This document shows positions 1-9,284 of a stretch of DNA of 64,000 nucleotides, piece by piece; position 1 is the first letter of the stretch; every line of letters begins with the position of its first letter. The translations under genes and the position numbers were made by a program. Location of the stretch: NCBI GenBank assembly GCA_900079695.1, contig LT599022.1, positions 2,362,001-2,426,000 on the forward strand, read 5' to 3'. The DNA comes from an uncultured Alphaproteobacteria bacterium (GTDB lineage: Bacteria > Pseudomonadota > Alphaproteobacteria > Rhodospirillales > Rhodospirillaceae). The notes beneath the pieces were generated by a model. The model had not been told where the DNA came from, did not search any database, and was given only the letters and a program-made list of their open reading frames with translations.

Positions 1-529
1 GCGATTCGCTGCCGCGCACCGTCCCCGAGCCGGTTCTCCCCTTGAACGTCAACGAACTGGTGCGCGAGGTGATGGATTTCATGGTCGATCGCCTGCTTGC
101 CGAGGGGGTGGCGCTCTCGTGGTTGCCGACCCCGGTTCTGCCCGCCGTCAGCGGCCGCGCCGGTCTGCTCCGCACCCTTCTCAAGGTGCTGATCGACAAC
201 GCCGTGGACGCGGTGGGGGAACCCGGCGCGACCGAGCGCGCGATCACGATCGAAACCCGCCGCGCCGCCGCCGGCGGGGTCGAGATCGCGATCGCGGATT
301 CCGGTCCCGGGGTCGCCCCCGGCACCCGCGCGCGGATGTTCGAGCCGTTCTTCTCCGCGTGGCGGCGCGCCCGCGGCCGCCCGGGCATGGGCCTCGCGAT
401 CGCGCAGAACATCCTGACCGAGCACGGCGGCACCATCGCGGTCGAGACGGACGCGCACGGCGGCTGCCGCATCGTCGTCGGCCTGCCGTCGGAAGACGAG
501 GCGTTGATCACCCGGGGAGACGGAGTCTG

Positions 530-530
<1 letters not shown>
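1..530 (+). CDS. nifL: NifL-like sensor histidine kinase, C-terminal part (5' end outside window)
   Basis: The frame is open from the window edge, so the sensory N-terminus is missing. What remains is a GHKL ATPase domain. The N box reads VLIDNAVDAV, the G1 box DSGPGV, and the G2-like segment RGRPGMGLAIAQ is followed by LTEHGGTIAVET and a GCRIVV strand. The stop codon overlaps the nifA start by one base (TGATG), so the two genes are translationally coupled. A kinase-like protein coupled to a cysteine-poor NifA is the classic NifL arrangement, in which NifL inhibits NifA in response to oxygen and fixed nitrogen. The kinase fold is seen directly; the NifL identity is inferred from context and segment likeness. 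An ordinary two-component kinase is the alternative, since the PAS domains and phospho-acceptor region are not visible. Confidence 0.7.
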
Positions 531-2107
<1,577 letters not shown>

Positions 2108-2171
2108 GCGGCGGCGCAAAAACCTACGGCGGAAGCGCGAAGAAACGCTTGCCCGCAATGCTTGCTCACGT

Positions 2172-3047
2172 ATGATTCCTTTGCGAGGGAATCGGGTGGG
2201 ACGAAAGGGAATGGGCCGGAGTGCCATCGTCAGGGTGTGCGGGTGGGTGCTCGTCGCGCTGGCGATCTCGATTCGCGCGGGCGGGCCCGCCGACGCCGCC
2301 GACGACCGGCTCGACCGCATCCGCGCCGACGGCGTGATCCGCATCGGCTACGCCGAGGAGGCGCCGTTCGCGCTGGTGCGCGACGGCGAGGTCACCGGCG
2401 AATCCCCCGAACTTGCGAAGCTGGTCGCGGCGCGTCTCGGCATCGCCGAGATCGACTGGGTCCGGGTGCGCTTCCGCGAACTGATGCCCGGTCTGCGCGA
2501 CGGTCTGTTCGATGCGGTGGCGGCGGGAATGTTCGTCACGCCGGAGCGCGCGCGGATGGTGACCTTTTCCGCGCCGACGGTGCGGGTCGCGCCCGGCCTT
2601 CTGGTGCATCGGGGGAATCCCCGGAATCTCCACAGCTACCTCGACCTGCTGGTGCAGACCGACGCCCGCATCGTCGTGCTTTCGGGATCGGTGGAAGAGC
2701 GCGACCTGGAACGCCGCGGGATTTCCCCCTCGCGCATTCGCCGCGTCGGCGACGCCGAAACGGGTTGGGGACTGGTCGCCGAAGGCCACGCGGATGCGTT
2801 GGCGCTGTCGCTGCCGACGGTGCGCTGGATGGCGGGCGACGGCGGCAGCGGCGTCGAGGCGGTGGCGATAACGCCCGAGCCGGGGCAGCCGTTCTCGACC
2901 TTCGACGTCGCCTTCGCGTTCGCCAGGGGCCAGACGCGCCTCGCCCGCGCGTGGAACCGGGCGCAGGCGGAGGTTCTGGGCTCGCCCGAGCATCTGGCGC
3001 GGATCGCGCCATTCGGTTTCGCCGCCGACGACGTCGCCGCCAGATAG
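2172..3047 (+). CDS. Periplasmic amino-acid-type solute-binding protein (SBP family 3)
   Basis: A secreted binding protein of the family that feeds polar amino acid ABC transporters. A hydrophobic signal segment (VCGWVLVALAISIRAG, ending near ADAA) precedes the mature start RLDRIRADGVIRIGYAEEAPFA, the usual first strand of this family. ERARMVTFSAP and a mid-protein hinge follow. No permease or ATPase gene is adjacent, so it either serves a transporter elsewhere or acts as a sensor. The start is uncertain: ATG at 2211 would also leave a full signal peptide. It is inserted between nifA and nifB with no visible link to nitrogen fixation. The ligand cannot be read from the sequence. Confidence 0.75.
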   Translation: MIPLRGNRVGRKGMGRSAIVRVCGWVLVALAISIRAGGPADAADDRLDRIRADGVIRIGYAEEAPFALVRDGEVTGESPELAKLVAARLGIAEIDWVRVRFRELMPGLRDGLFDAVAAGMFVTPERARMVTFSAPTVRVAPGLLVHRGNPRNLHSYLDLLVQTDARIVVLSGSVEERDLERRGISPSRIRRVGDAETGWGLVAEGHADALALSLPTVRWMAGDGGSGVEAVAITPEPGQPFSTFDVAFAFARGQTRLARAWNRAQAEVLGSPEHLARIAPFGFAADDVAAR

Positions 3048-3055
3048 GTCGGAAC

Positions 3056-3691
3056 TCAGCGCACCACCGTCGCCACCACCGCGGCGTAATGGCAGGCCGC
3101 CGCCGAAAGCACGAAGCCGTGCCAGATCGCGTTCTGGAAGCGCAGCCGCCGCCAGACGTGGAACACCACGCCCAACGAATAGAGAATCCCGCCGACCAGC
3201 AGCAGGACCAGCGCCGCCGTCGGCAGCGCGCGGACGATCGCGCCCGCCGCGGCGAGCCCCGCCCAGCCGAGCGCCAGATAGAGAGCGATCGACACCCGTT
3301 CGAAGCGCCGCGGCCACGCCAGCTTCATGCCGAAACCGAGGAGCGCCACCGCCCACACCGCCGCCAGCAGGGCGGCCCCGATCGCGCCGCGGAGCGCGAC
3401 GAGGCACAGCGGCGTATAGGTGGCGGCGATGAAGAGATAGATCGCGGCGTGGTCGCAACGCCGCAGCGCCTCCTTCCAGCGCGAGGCGGGACAGAGGTTG
3501 TAGGCGGCGGAAAAGCCGAAGCTCGCCAGCAGCCCCCCGGCGTAGACCGCCGCCGCGGCGATGCCGCGCGGCTCGCCCGACTGGATCGCCAGCGTCAGCA
3601 GCACCGCGCTCGCGGCCACGGTGGCGATCACGCCGCAGCCGTGGAGGATCGCGTCGGCGACGCGCTCGGGCAGCGAACAGGTCTCGGTCAT
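3056..3691 (-). CDS. trhA: Hemolysin III / TrhA (PAQR-like) seven-helix membrane protein
   Basis: A 211-residue integral membrane protein with about seven hydrophobic helices. Family signatures visible are ILHGCG near the N-terminus, CDHAAIYLFIAATYTP in the middle, and FHVWRRLRFQNAIWHGFVL near the C-terminus. Their His and Asp residues form the presumed metal site shared with adiponectin-receptor-like proteins. Family members have been linked to membrane lipid homeostasis; the old hemolysin name is not proof of toxin activity. The chosen ATG gives the typical length. It converges with the solute-binding protein gene (8 bases between stops) and is divergent from the GntR gene, with the shared control region at 3692-3832. 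Confidence 0.85.
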   Translation of the reverse strand: MTETCSLPERVADAILHGCGVIATVAASAVLLTLAIQSGEPRGIAAAAVYAGGLLASFGFSAAYNLCPASRWKEALRRCDHAAIYLFIAATYTPLCLVALRGAIGAALLAAVWAVALLGFGMKLAWPRRFERVSIALYLALGWAGLAAAGAIVRALPTAALVLLLVGGILYSLGVVFHVWRRLRFQNAIWHGFVLSAAACHYAAVVATVVR

Positions 3692-3760
3692 CGGCGCCCC
3701 CTTCTCCGGTTTCGGATATGGGAGCGGCGGCGGCGGCCCGCCACGAAAAATGAAACGCAC

Positions 3761-3775
3761 ATTTGTAAGACAAAT
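3761..3775. promoter_or_regulatory. Inverted repeat, candidate GntR operator
   Basis: ATTTGT-AAG-ACAAAT is a perfect 6-base inverted repeat with a 3-base spacer in an AT-rich patch. The TTGT-NNN-ACAA form is typical of operators for FadR-type GntR regulators. It lies 58 bases before the TTG start of the GntR gene and between two divergent genes, so autoregulation of gntR-acuI, and possibly of trhA, is the natural reading. Confidence 0.5.
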
Positions 3776-3832
3776 ATTGATTTTCCGGTCGCTCTTGGTT
3801 ATCGTGCGAAAAACAGGACGGAGATACGGACG

Positions 3833-4588
3833 TTGATCGGATACCAGGGCATCGTTACCACCAGCGTCGCGCGGCAGATCGCCGACAGTCTGCGCACCGC
3901 GATTCTGGACGGCCGGATCAAGGTCGACGAACGCCTCCCCACCGAAGAGGACCTGGCGGCGCGCTACGGCGTTTCCCGCCCGACCATCCGCGAGGCGTTG
4001 AAGCGTCTCGCCGCGCAGAACCTCGTGCGCTCGCGCCGGGGGCCTGCGGGCGGCAACTTCGTGGTCCGCCCCGCCCCCGCCGAGTTCGCGGAGTCGCTTG
4101 CCGGTGCCGCGATGCTGATGGTGAGCATGGGCGCGTTCGACCACGACGAAATCGCCACCGCCCGGCGCGAACTGCAGGGTCTGTGCTGCCGCCTCGCGGC
4201 GGAGCATCGCGGCGACGACCATCTCGCGCGGATGGCCGCGGAGATCGCGATCCAGTCCGACGCGGAAACCGCCGACACCGATTTCTGCGCATCGGACGTG
4301 CGCTTCCACCGCGCCATCGTCGACGCCGCGGGCAACGGCCTGATCGGCCTCGTCATGCATGCGGTGGTGGAGGCGATGACCCCGGTCACCAACATGGTGA
4401 TCGTGCGCGAGCGCAGCCGCGCCGAGATCGCCGCGCGCCACCGGGCGTTGCTCGCGGCGATCGCGGCCCGCGACGGCGACGACGCTCAGGCGGTGCTCGC
4501 CGATCTGATGACCTATCTCGGCGATCAGTACGCGGCCGCGATCCGCCGCCGCGCCGCCGCCGAGGCGAACCCAGGAGCCAGCCAATGA
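3833..4588 (+). CDS. GntR-family (FadR/FCD type) transcriptional regulator
   Basis: A 251-residue regulator. The N-terminal winged helix contains RLPTEEDLAARYGVSRPTIR (about residues 25-45) and the wing RSRRGPAGGNFV. The rest is the all-helical FCD ligand domain, with conserved positions such as DVRFHRAIVDAAGN and a late HRALLAAIAARD. The TTG start at 3833 is preceded by a GGACGGAG ribosome site; no ATG lies near. The stop overlaps the acuI start (ATGA), so it probably controls that gene. FCD domains bind small organic acids; an acyl-CoA-related acid would fit acuI, but this is inference. Confidence 0.85.
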   Translation: MIGYQGIVTTSVARQIADSLRTAILDGRIKVDERLPTEEDLAARYGVSRPTIREALKRLAAQNLVRSRRGPAGGNFVVRPAPAEFAESLAGAAMLMVSMGAFDHDEIATARRELQGLCCRLAAEHRGDDHLARMAAEIAIQSDAETADTDFCASDVRFHRAIVDAAGNGLIGLVMHAVVEAMTPVTNMVIVRERSRAEIAARHRALLAAIAARDGDDAQAVLADLMTYLGDQYAAAIRRRAAAEANPGASQ

Positions 4589-5577
4589 CCGAATTCCGCG
4601 CCCTCGTCCTCACCGAAGCCGACGGCAAGGTGTCCGCCGCGATCGAAACCCTGACCGAGGACCGGCTGCCGGAAGGCGACGTGCTGGTCGCCGTCAGCCA
4701 TTCCGACCTCAACTACAAGGACGGCATGATCCTCAACGGCCTCGGCCGTCTGGTGCGGCAGTACCCGCACGTGCCGGGGGTCGATTTCGTCGGCACCGTC
4801 GCGGCCTCCTCCCACCCGGGATTCAAGGCGGGCGACGCGGTGATCCTCACCGGCTGGCGGGTCGGCGAGATCCGCTGGGGCGGCTTTTCCGAATATGCGC
4901 GGGTCAAGGGCGAGTGGCTGGTGCGCCTGCCCGAGGGGCTTTCGCCCGAGCGGGCGATGGCGATCGGCACCGCCGGTCTCACCGCGATGCTGGCGGTGAT
5001 GGCGCTCGAAGACCACGGCCTCGCGCGCGGCGCCGGTCCGGTTCTGGTGACCGGCGCCGCGGGCGGCCTCGGCTCGGTGGCGGTGTCGCTGCTGGCGGCG
5101 GCGGGGCATACGGTGGCGGCGGTCACCGGGCGGCCCGAGCAGACCGGCTATCTCGAAAGCCTCGGCGCATCCGAAATCGTGCCGCGCGCGGCGCTCGAAC
5201 GGCCCTCCGGCAAGCCGCTCGACCCGGAACGCTGGGCGGGCGCGGTCGACGCGGTCGGCGGCGCGCTCCTCGGCAATCTCGTCACCCAGCTGCGCTACGG
5301 CGGCTCGGTCGCCTGCTGCGGCAATGCCGGAGGCATCGCGCTGACCACCAACGTCCTGCCGCTGTTGCTGCGCGGCGTGAACTTCCTCGGCATCGATTCG
5401 GTGATGTGCCCGATCGCCCGCCGCGAGGCCGCCTGGGCGCGTCTGGTCGAGGACCTGCCGCCCGCGCGCCTCGACGCCGCGACCCAGGTGGTCGGGCTCG
5501 CCGAACTGCCGGAGATGGCGAACCGCATTCTCAAGGGCCAGGTGCGCGGCCGCGTCGTCGTCGACGTCCGCAAGTAA
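4585..5577 (+). CDS. acuI: Acrylyl-CoA reductase (YhdH/AcuI-type MDR oxidoreductase)
   Basis: A 330-residue zinc-independent medium-chain reductase. It closely follows the E. coli YhdH/AcuI pattern, with SDLNYKDGMILNG, PHVPGVDFVGTV, LTGWRVGE, WGGFSEYARVKG, the Rossmann motif VTGAAGGLGSVAVS and GIDSVMCP near the end. AcuI reduces the toxic intermediate acryloyl-CoA to propionyl-CoA with NADPH, in 3-hydroxypropionate and DMSP-acrylate metabolism. No other gene of those pathways is visible here. It is translationally coupled to the preceding GntR gene and followed by a strong terminator, so the two form a complete operon inserted in the nif block. Confidence 0.85.
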   Translation: MTEFRALVLTEADGKVSAAIETLTEDRLPEGDVLVAVSHSDLNYKDGMILNGLGRLVRQYPHVPGVDFVGTVAASSHPGFKAGDAVILTGWRVGEIRWGGFSEYARVKGEWLVRLPEGLSPERAMAIGTAGLTAMLAVMALEDHGLARGAGPVLVTGAAGGLGSVAVSLLAAAGHTVAAVTGRPEQTGYLESLGASEIVPRAALERPSGKPLDPERWAGAVDAVGGALLGNLVTQLRYGGSVACCGNAGGIALTTNVLPLLLRGVNFLGIDSVMCPIARREAAWARLVEDLPPARLDAATQVVGLAELPEMANRILKGQVRGRVVVDVRK

Positions 5578-5600
5578 TCCCGGCGGGATGCGTGTGCAGA

Positions 5601-5629
5601 CCCGGCGGCTTCGGCCGCCGGGCTTTTTG
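5601..5629 (+). terminator. Rho-independent terminator after acuI
   Basis: CCCGGCGGC-TTCG-GCCGCCGGG is a perfect 9-base-pair stem with a stable UUCG tetraloop, followed by CTTTTTG. It ends the gntR-acuI transcript and insulates the nifB promoter just downstream. Confidence 0.9.
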
Positions 5630-5638
5630 TTGCGCCAT

Positions 5639-5654
5639 TGTCGCGTTCGCGACA
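5639..5654 (+). promoter_or_regulatory. NifA upstream activator sequence (TGT-N10-ACA)
   Basis: TGTCGCGTTCGCGACA matches the NifA consensus TGT-N10-ACA exactly and is a perfect palindrome over its full length. It lies about 45 bases upstream of the -24 element of the sigma-54 promoter of nifB. This is somewhat closer than the usual 80-150 bases from the transcription start, but on the expected side. Confidence 0.85.
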
Positions 5655-5699
5655 CCTTTCCGGGAAGGAAATCGCTCTCTATCAATAGGTTAATGAAGC

Positions 5700-5713
5700 G
5701 GCACGGGGCTTGC
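5700..5713 (+). promoter_or_regulatory. Sigma-54 (-24/-12) promoter of nifB
   Basis: GGCACGGGGCTTGC has GG and GC separated by exactly ten bases and agrees closely with the consensus TGGCAC-N5-TTGC. Transcription would start near 5725, giving a short leader to the nifB ATG at 5751. Together with the upstream TGT-N10-ACA this is a complete NifA-dependent promoter. Confidence 0.88.
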
Positions 5714-5750
5714 GCCAAGGGATCCACCGACACGAGCCGGAGGACCGAAG

Positions 5751-7082
5751 ATGCCGCTGGGATCCCTCGAAACGACGCACTGCGCCACCGGCTGCGGCTC
5801 CGCCGACAGCCCGCTGCCGCCCGCCCTGCGCGCCAAGATCGAAACCCACCCGTGCTATTCCGAGACCGCGCATCTGCGTTTCGCCCGCATGCACGTGGCG
5901 GTCGCGCCCGCCTGCAACGTTCAGTGCAACTACTGCAACCGCAAGTTCGACTGCGCCAACGAAAGCCGCCCCGGCGTCGTCTCCGAGCTGCTAGAGCCCG
6001 CGCAGGCGCTGCGCAAGGTCAAGGCGGTGGCGGCGAAGATCCCCCAGCTCACGGTGATGGGCATCGCCGGACCCGGCGACCCGCTCGCCAACCCCCGACG
6101 CACCTTCGAAACCCTGCGCGCGGTCGGCCGCGAGATGCCCGGACTCAAGCTCTGCCTCTCCACCAACGGCCTCGCGCTGGCGCGGCACGTCGACGAGATC
6201 GCCGCGTTGGGGGTCGATCACGTCACCATCACCATCAACGCGGTGGACCCGCACGTCGCCGCGCGGATCTACGCCTGGGTGACCTGGGAGGGCCGCCGCC
6301 TCACCGGGGCCGAGGGCGCGGCGGTGCTGATCCGCGAGCAGCTTCGCGGCCTCGACCAACTGGTGGCGCGCGGCATCCTGGTCAAGGTCAACTCGGTGAT
6401 GATCCCCGGCATCAACGACCGGCACCTGCCCGCGGTGTCGCGCCTGATCCGGCGGAAGGGCGCGTTCCTCCACAACGTCATGCCGCTGATCTCCGCGCCC
6501 GAGCACGGCACCGCGTTCGGTCTCGCGGGCCGCCGCGGCCCCACCGATGCCGAACTCCAGGCGCTGCGCGACGCCTGCGCGGGCGACATGACGATGATGT
6601 GGCACTGCAAACAGTGCCGCGCCGACGCCGTCGGCATGCTCGGAGAGGATCGCAACGCCGAGTTCACCATGGATAAGGTCGCCGCCATCGAGGCCGCCGG
6701 GGCCACAGCGCCGCGGCCGCAGCGGATCGCGGTGGCGACGTCGGGCGGCGGCGTCATCGACGTTCACTTCGGCCACGCCGCCGCGTTCGCGATCTACGAG
6801 GTATCGGCGGCGGGCGCGCACCGCGTCGAGACCCGCCCGGTCGCCCCCTATTGCACCGGCGAGTGCGACGACGGCGACGATTTGGACCGCATCGTCGCCG
6901 CCCTCGCCGACTGCGCGGCGGTGGCCTGCGCCCGCATCGGCCGCGCGCCTTGGGAACGGCTGGAAGCCGCGGGCATCCGCCCCGACGGCGCGCACGGATG
7001 GGAGGCGATCGAACCCGCCCTTGCCGCGATCTTCGCCGAACTCCCCGCCGCGCCCGCCGACCGGACGCGCGCCGCCGTCTGA
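5751..7082 (+). CDS. nifB: FeMo-cofactor synthesis radical SAM protein NifB (with NifX domain)
   Basis: NifB makes NifB-co, the 8Fe core with a central carbide used to build the nitrogenase cofactor. In this 443-residue protein, N-terminal Cys11, Cys15 and Cys35 precede the radical SAM triad Cys55-X3-Cys59-X2-Cys62 (ACNVQCNYC), with CNRKFDC just after. HCKQCRADAVGMLGED marks the end of the catalytic half. A NifX/NafY-like carrier domain (from about 325, IAVATSGGGVIDVHFGHA) is fused at the C-terminus, as in proteobacterial NifB. The ribosome site GGAGGA precedes the ATG. Expression is NifA/sigma-54 controlled, judging from the promoter. nifQ follows after nine bases. Confidence 0.97.
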   Translation: MPLGSLETTHCATGCGSADSPLPPALRAKIETHPCYSETAHLRFARMHVAVAPACNVQCNYCNRKFDCANESRPGVVSELLEPAQALRKVKAVAAKIPQLTVMGIAGPGDPLANPRRTFETLRAVGREMPGLKLCLSTNGLALARHVDEIAALGVDHVTITINAVDPHVAARIYAWVTWEGRRLTGAEGAAVLIREQLRGLDQLVARGILVKVNSVMIPGINDRHLPAVSRLIRRKGAFLHNVMPLISAPEHGTAFGLAGRRGPTDAELQALRDACAGDMTMMWHCKQCRADAVGMLGEDRNAEFTMDKVAAIEAAGATAPRPQRIAVATSGGGVIDVHFGHAAAFAIYEVSAAGAHRVETRPVAPYCTGECDDGDDLDRIVAALADCAAVACARIGRAPWERLEAAGIRPDGAHGWEAIEPALAAIFAELPAAPADRTRAAV

Positions 7083-7091
7083 GGATCCGCA

Positions 7092-7733
7092 ATGCCGAAC
7101 CCCGCGCCCTACCGCCGCTTCGCCGCCGCCGTCGCCGCCGGACGCGCGGCGACCGGCACCCCCGTCGCCGACCGCGCCTGGGCGGACCTCCGCGCCTGCC
7201 TGCGCTCGTGGGGCGCCGCGCCGCCCGCCGCGTCGCTGCTCGCCTCGCTCTGGCTCGGGCGCTCGATCCTGCCGCCGCGCATCGGCCTGCGCGCCTGGGG
7301 CTTCCGCGCCTTCGTCCGCGCCGAAGCGCCCGGCTGGCCGAACGGCAAGCCCCTGCCGCAACCACTCTTCCTCGGCCCGCCGTGCCGCCTCGGCGAGCGC
7401 GCCGCCGCCGCCGAGATCGCCGATCTCGAACGCCTGCTGCGTTCCGGCCGCCGCGACGCGAACCCTCTCGGCCGCGCCCGCTGCACCGTGCTTGCGCTCG
7501 GCTGCATGGGCTACGGCCACATGTGGCGGGACATGGGCCTCGCCTCCCGCGCCGAACTCCGCGCCCTGCTCGCCGCCGCCTCGCCGCGCGTCGCCGTGCG
7601 CAACACCCGCGACATGCGCTGGAAGAAATTCCTCTACCGCGAACTTTGCAAAAGCGAGGCCGGATACGTCTGCCGCGCCCCCTCGTGCGACCGTTGCGTC
7701 GGCTACGCCGAATGCTTCGGCGCAGAGACATGA
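7092..7733 (+). CDS. nifQ: NifQ molybdenum-processing protein
   Basis: NifQ is thought to supply molybdenum as an Fe-S-Mo cluster for FeMo-co assembly. The 213-residue protein ends in the diagnostic motif Cys194-X4-Cys199-X2-Cys202-X5-Cys208 (CRAPSCDRCVGYAEC), preceded by the family signature MRWKKFLYRELC. The central CMGYGHMWRDMGL segment is also family-like. It starts nine bases after nifB and shares that transcript. The nifB-nifQ order is the one known from Klebsiella and other gammaproteobacteria. Confidence 0.93.
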   Translation: MPNPAPYRRFAAAVAAGRAATGTPVADRAWADLRACLRSWGAAPPAASLLASLWLGRSILPPRIGLRAWGFRAFVRAEAPGWPNGKPLPQPLFLGPPCRLGERAAAAEIADLERLLRSGRRDANPLGRARCTVLALGCMGYGHMWRDMGLASRAELRALLAAASPRVAVRNTRDMRWKKFLYRELCKSEAGYVCRAPSCDRCVGYAECFGAET

Positions 7734-7796
7734 CGGCTTTACGGAGGATCTAGCGCCCACGGCGGGGGGAGCCCGCGCGCTTTTGGAACACAGGCG

Positions 7797-8813
7797 ATGC
7801 CGACGATCCGCGATGCCGATCCGCTGCTCGACCTGCCGCCCGCGCTGCCCGCGGCGTGGTGGCGGACGCGTACCGTGGCGATTTCGGCGGAAGCGATCGA
7901 CACGGTGCGGGACCGGGCGGTGGCGGCGTATCTCGGGCTGGCGCTGGGGGACGCGCTGGGCGCGACGGTGGAATTCCTGACGCCGCGCGAGATCGCGGCG
8001 TTCCACGGCGTCCACGCGGAGATCGTCGGCGGCGGCTGGCTCAATCTCAGGCCCGGCCGGGTCACCGACGACACCGAGATGAGCCTCGCTCTCGGGCGCG
8101 CGATCTTCGAACGCGGCGGCGTGGTGTCGGCGCGGGCGGCGGCGGAGGCGTTCTCGGCGTGGATGAGCCGCAAGCCGGTGGATATCGGCCACACCGTGCG
8201 GCGCGGGATTTCCGCCTACCGCCGCTCCGGCGTGCCGTTCGTGCCCGACAACCCGCAGAACGCGGGCAACGGCGCGGCGATGCGCTGCCTGCCGGTGGCG
8301 CTCGCCACCTTCGGCGCGCCGTGGCCGCAGGTGGTGCGGGCGTTGCGGTTGCAGGGGCACGTGACCCACGCCTGCGCGCTCGCCGATGCAGGGATGGAGG
8401 GCGTCGCAGCGCTGCTGCAGGCGGCGCTCGCCACGCCCTGCGAAGCGGCGTTCGCCGATGCACGCGCGGCGCTGGTCGCCGCCCGGCCCGAATTTTCCCC
8501 CGACGGCCGGCGTGAAACCAATCCGACCGGCTTCGTCGTCGACACCGTGCGCGCGGTATTGCAGGCGCTCGATGCCGCGAGCGGCTTCGAGGCGGCGCTG
8601 GTGGACGTCGTCAACCGCGGCGGCGACGCCGACACCACCGGCGCGATCCTCGGCATGATCGCGGGCGCGCGCCACGGCACCGCCGCGCTGCCGAAACGCT
8701 GGCTGAAGCGGCTCGACCCGGCGGTGCGCGCCGCCTGCGCCGAACAGGGGGCGGCGCTGATCGCCCTCTCTCCCGCGCTTTCGGGCACGCTGCGGCCGAT
8801 CACCGCCGAGTAG
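7797..8813 (+). CDS. draG: ADP-ribosyl-dinitrogenase reductase hydrolase DraG
   Basis: DraG removes ADP-ribose from nitrogenase Fe protein and so reactivates it after ammonium or energy shut-off. The family core AYLGLALGDALGATVEF is followed by the metal-binding TDDTEM (Asp91, Asp92), NAGNGAAMRCLPVAL, and the second metal motif GGDADTTGAI. The 338 residues include roughly 35 extra at the N-terminus compared with the well-known DraG proteins; a later start cannot be excluded. It lies 63 bases after nifQ on the same strand. The partner transferase gene draT, normally adjacent upstream, is not in this window. Confidence 0.92.
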   Translation: MPTIRDADPLLDLPPALPAAWWRTRTVAISAEAIDTVRDRAVAAYLGLALGDALGATVEFLTPREIAAFHGVHAEIVGGGWLNLRPGRVTDDTEMSLALGRAIFERGGVVSARAAAEAFSAWMSRKPVDIGHTVRRGISAYRRSGVPFVPDNPQNAGNGAAMRCLPVALATFGAPWPQVVRALRLQGHVTHACALADAGMEGVAALLQAALATPCEAAFADARAALVAARPEFSPDGRRETNPTGFVVDTVRAVLQALDAASGFEAALVDVVNRGGDADTTGAILGMIAGARHGTAALPKRWLKRLDPAVRAACAEQGAALIALSPALSGTLRPITAE

Positions 8814-8873
8814 ACAATCGCGCCGTTTCTCCCATCTATTGGAAGAACTGGAGATTTTCCCGGAGAGATCGAG

Positions 8874-9068
8874 ATGCGCCTGCTGATCGCGTTGTTGCTT
8901 CCCTGGTTGACGTTCTTCACCATCGGCCGCCCGATCTCGGGCATCGTCTGCCTGATTCTCCAGATCACCCTGATCGGCTGGGTGCCCGCCGCCATCTGGG
9001 CGGTCTACGCCCTCAACGGCTACAACACCGACAGGAAGATCCGCGAGGCGCTCGGCGGCGACCGTTAG
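8874..9068 (+). CDS. YqaE/Pmp3-family small membrane protein
   Basis: A 64-residue protein with two hydrophobic helices (LLIALLLPWLTFFTIG, then IVCLILQITLIGWVPAAIWA) and the family turn GWVPAAIWAVYALNGYN. Pmp3/YqaE proteins are small stress-related membrane proteins that affect membrane potential in yeast; the bacterial role is unclear. A good ribosome site (GGAGAGAT) precedes the ATG. Confidence 0.8.
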   Translation: MRLLIALLLPWLTFFTIGRPISGIVCLILQITLIGWVPAAIWAVYALNGYNTDRKIREALGGDR

Positions 9069-9077
9069 GTCCGCGCC

Positions 9078-9284
9078 TCACTTCGGCGGGCGGGCGCGGC
9101 GGGCGGTGACGGTCTCGCCGCCGATCCCCCAGTTGTCGGTCTCCACCTCGTCGATGATCACCACCGTGGTGGCGGGGTTCTTGCCGAGGGTGTCGCGCAG
9201 CAGATTGGTGACGCCCGCGATGAGCTCGGCCTTCTTTTCCGGGGTTGCGCCGTCGGGCGTGATCTTGATGTTCACGAAGGGCAT
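9078..9284 (-). CDS. 4-oxalocrotonate tautomerase-family protein
   Basis: A 68-residue tautomerase-superfamily protein. After Met removal the catalytic N-terminal proline is exposed (MPFVNIKITPDG), followed by the helix TPEKKAELIAGVTNLLRDTL and a strand TTVVIIDEVETDNWGIGG, the usual layout. The substrate is unknown. It overlaps the 3' end of the upstream MFS gene by 13 bases, so the two form an operon. Confidence 0.85.
   Translation of the reverse strand: MPFVNIKITPDGATPEKKAELIAGVTNLLRDTLGKNPATTVVIIDEVETDNWGIGGETVTARRARPPK

Noticed and set aside
3056-3691. A true hemolysin toxin
   Set aside because: The gene is of the hemolysin III/TrhA membrane family. The name is historical and no toxin features are visible.
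2162-4588. An 808-codon plus-strand frame spanning the solute-binding protein and trhA genes
   Set aside because: Only its last 251 codons are real (the GntR gene). The rest is frame-shadow of other genes, so the regulator was started at TTG 3833.
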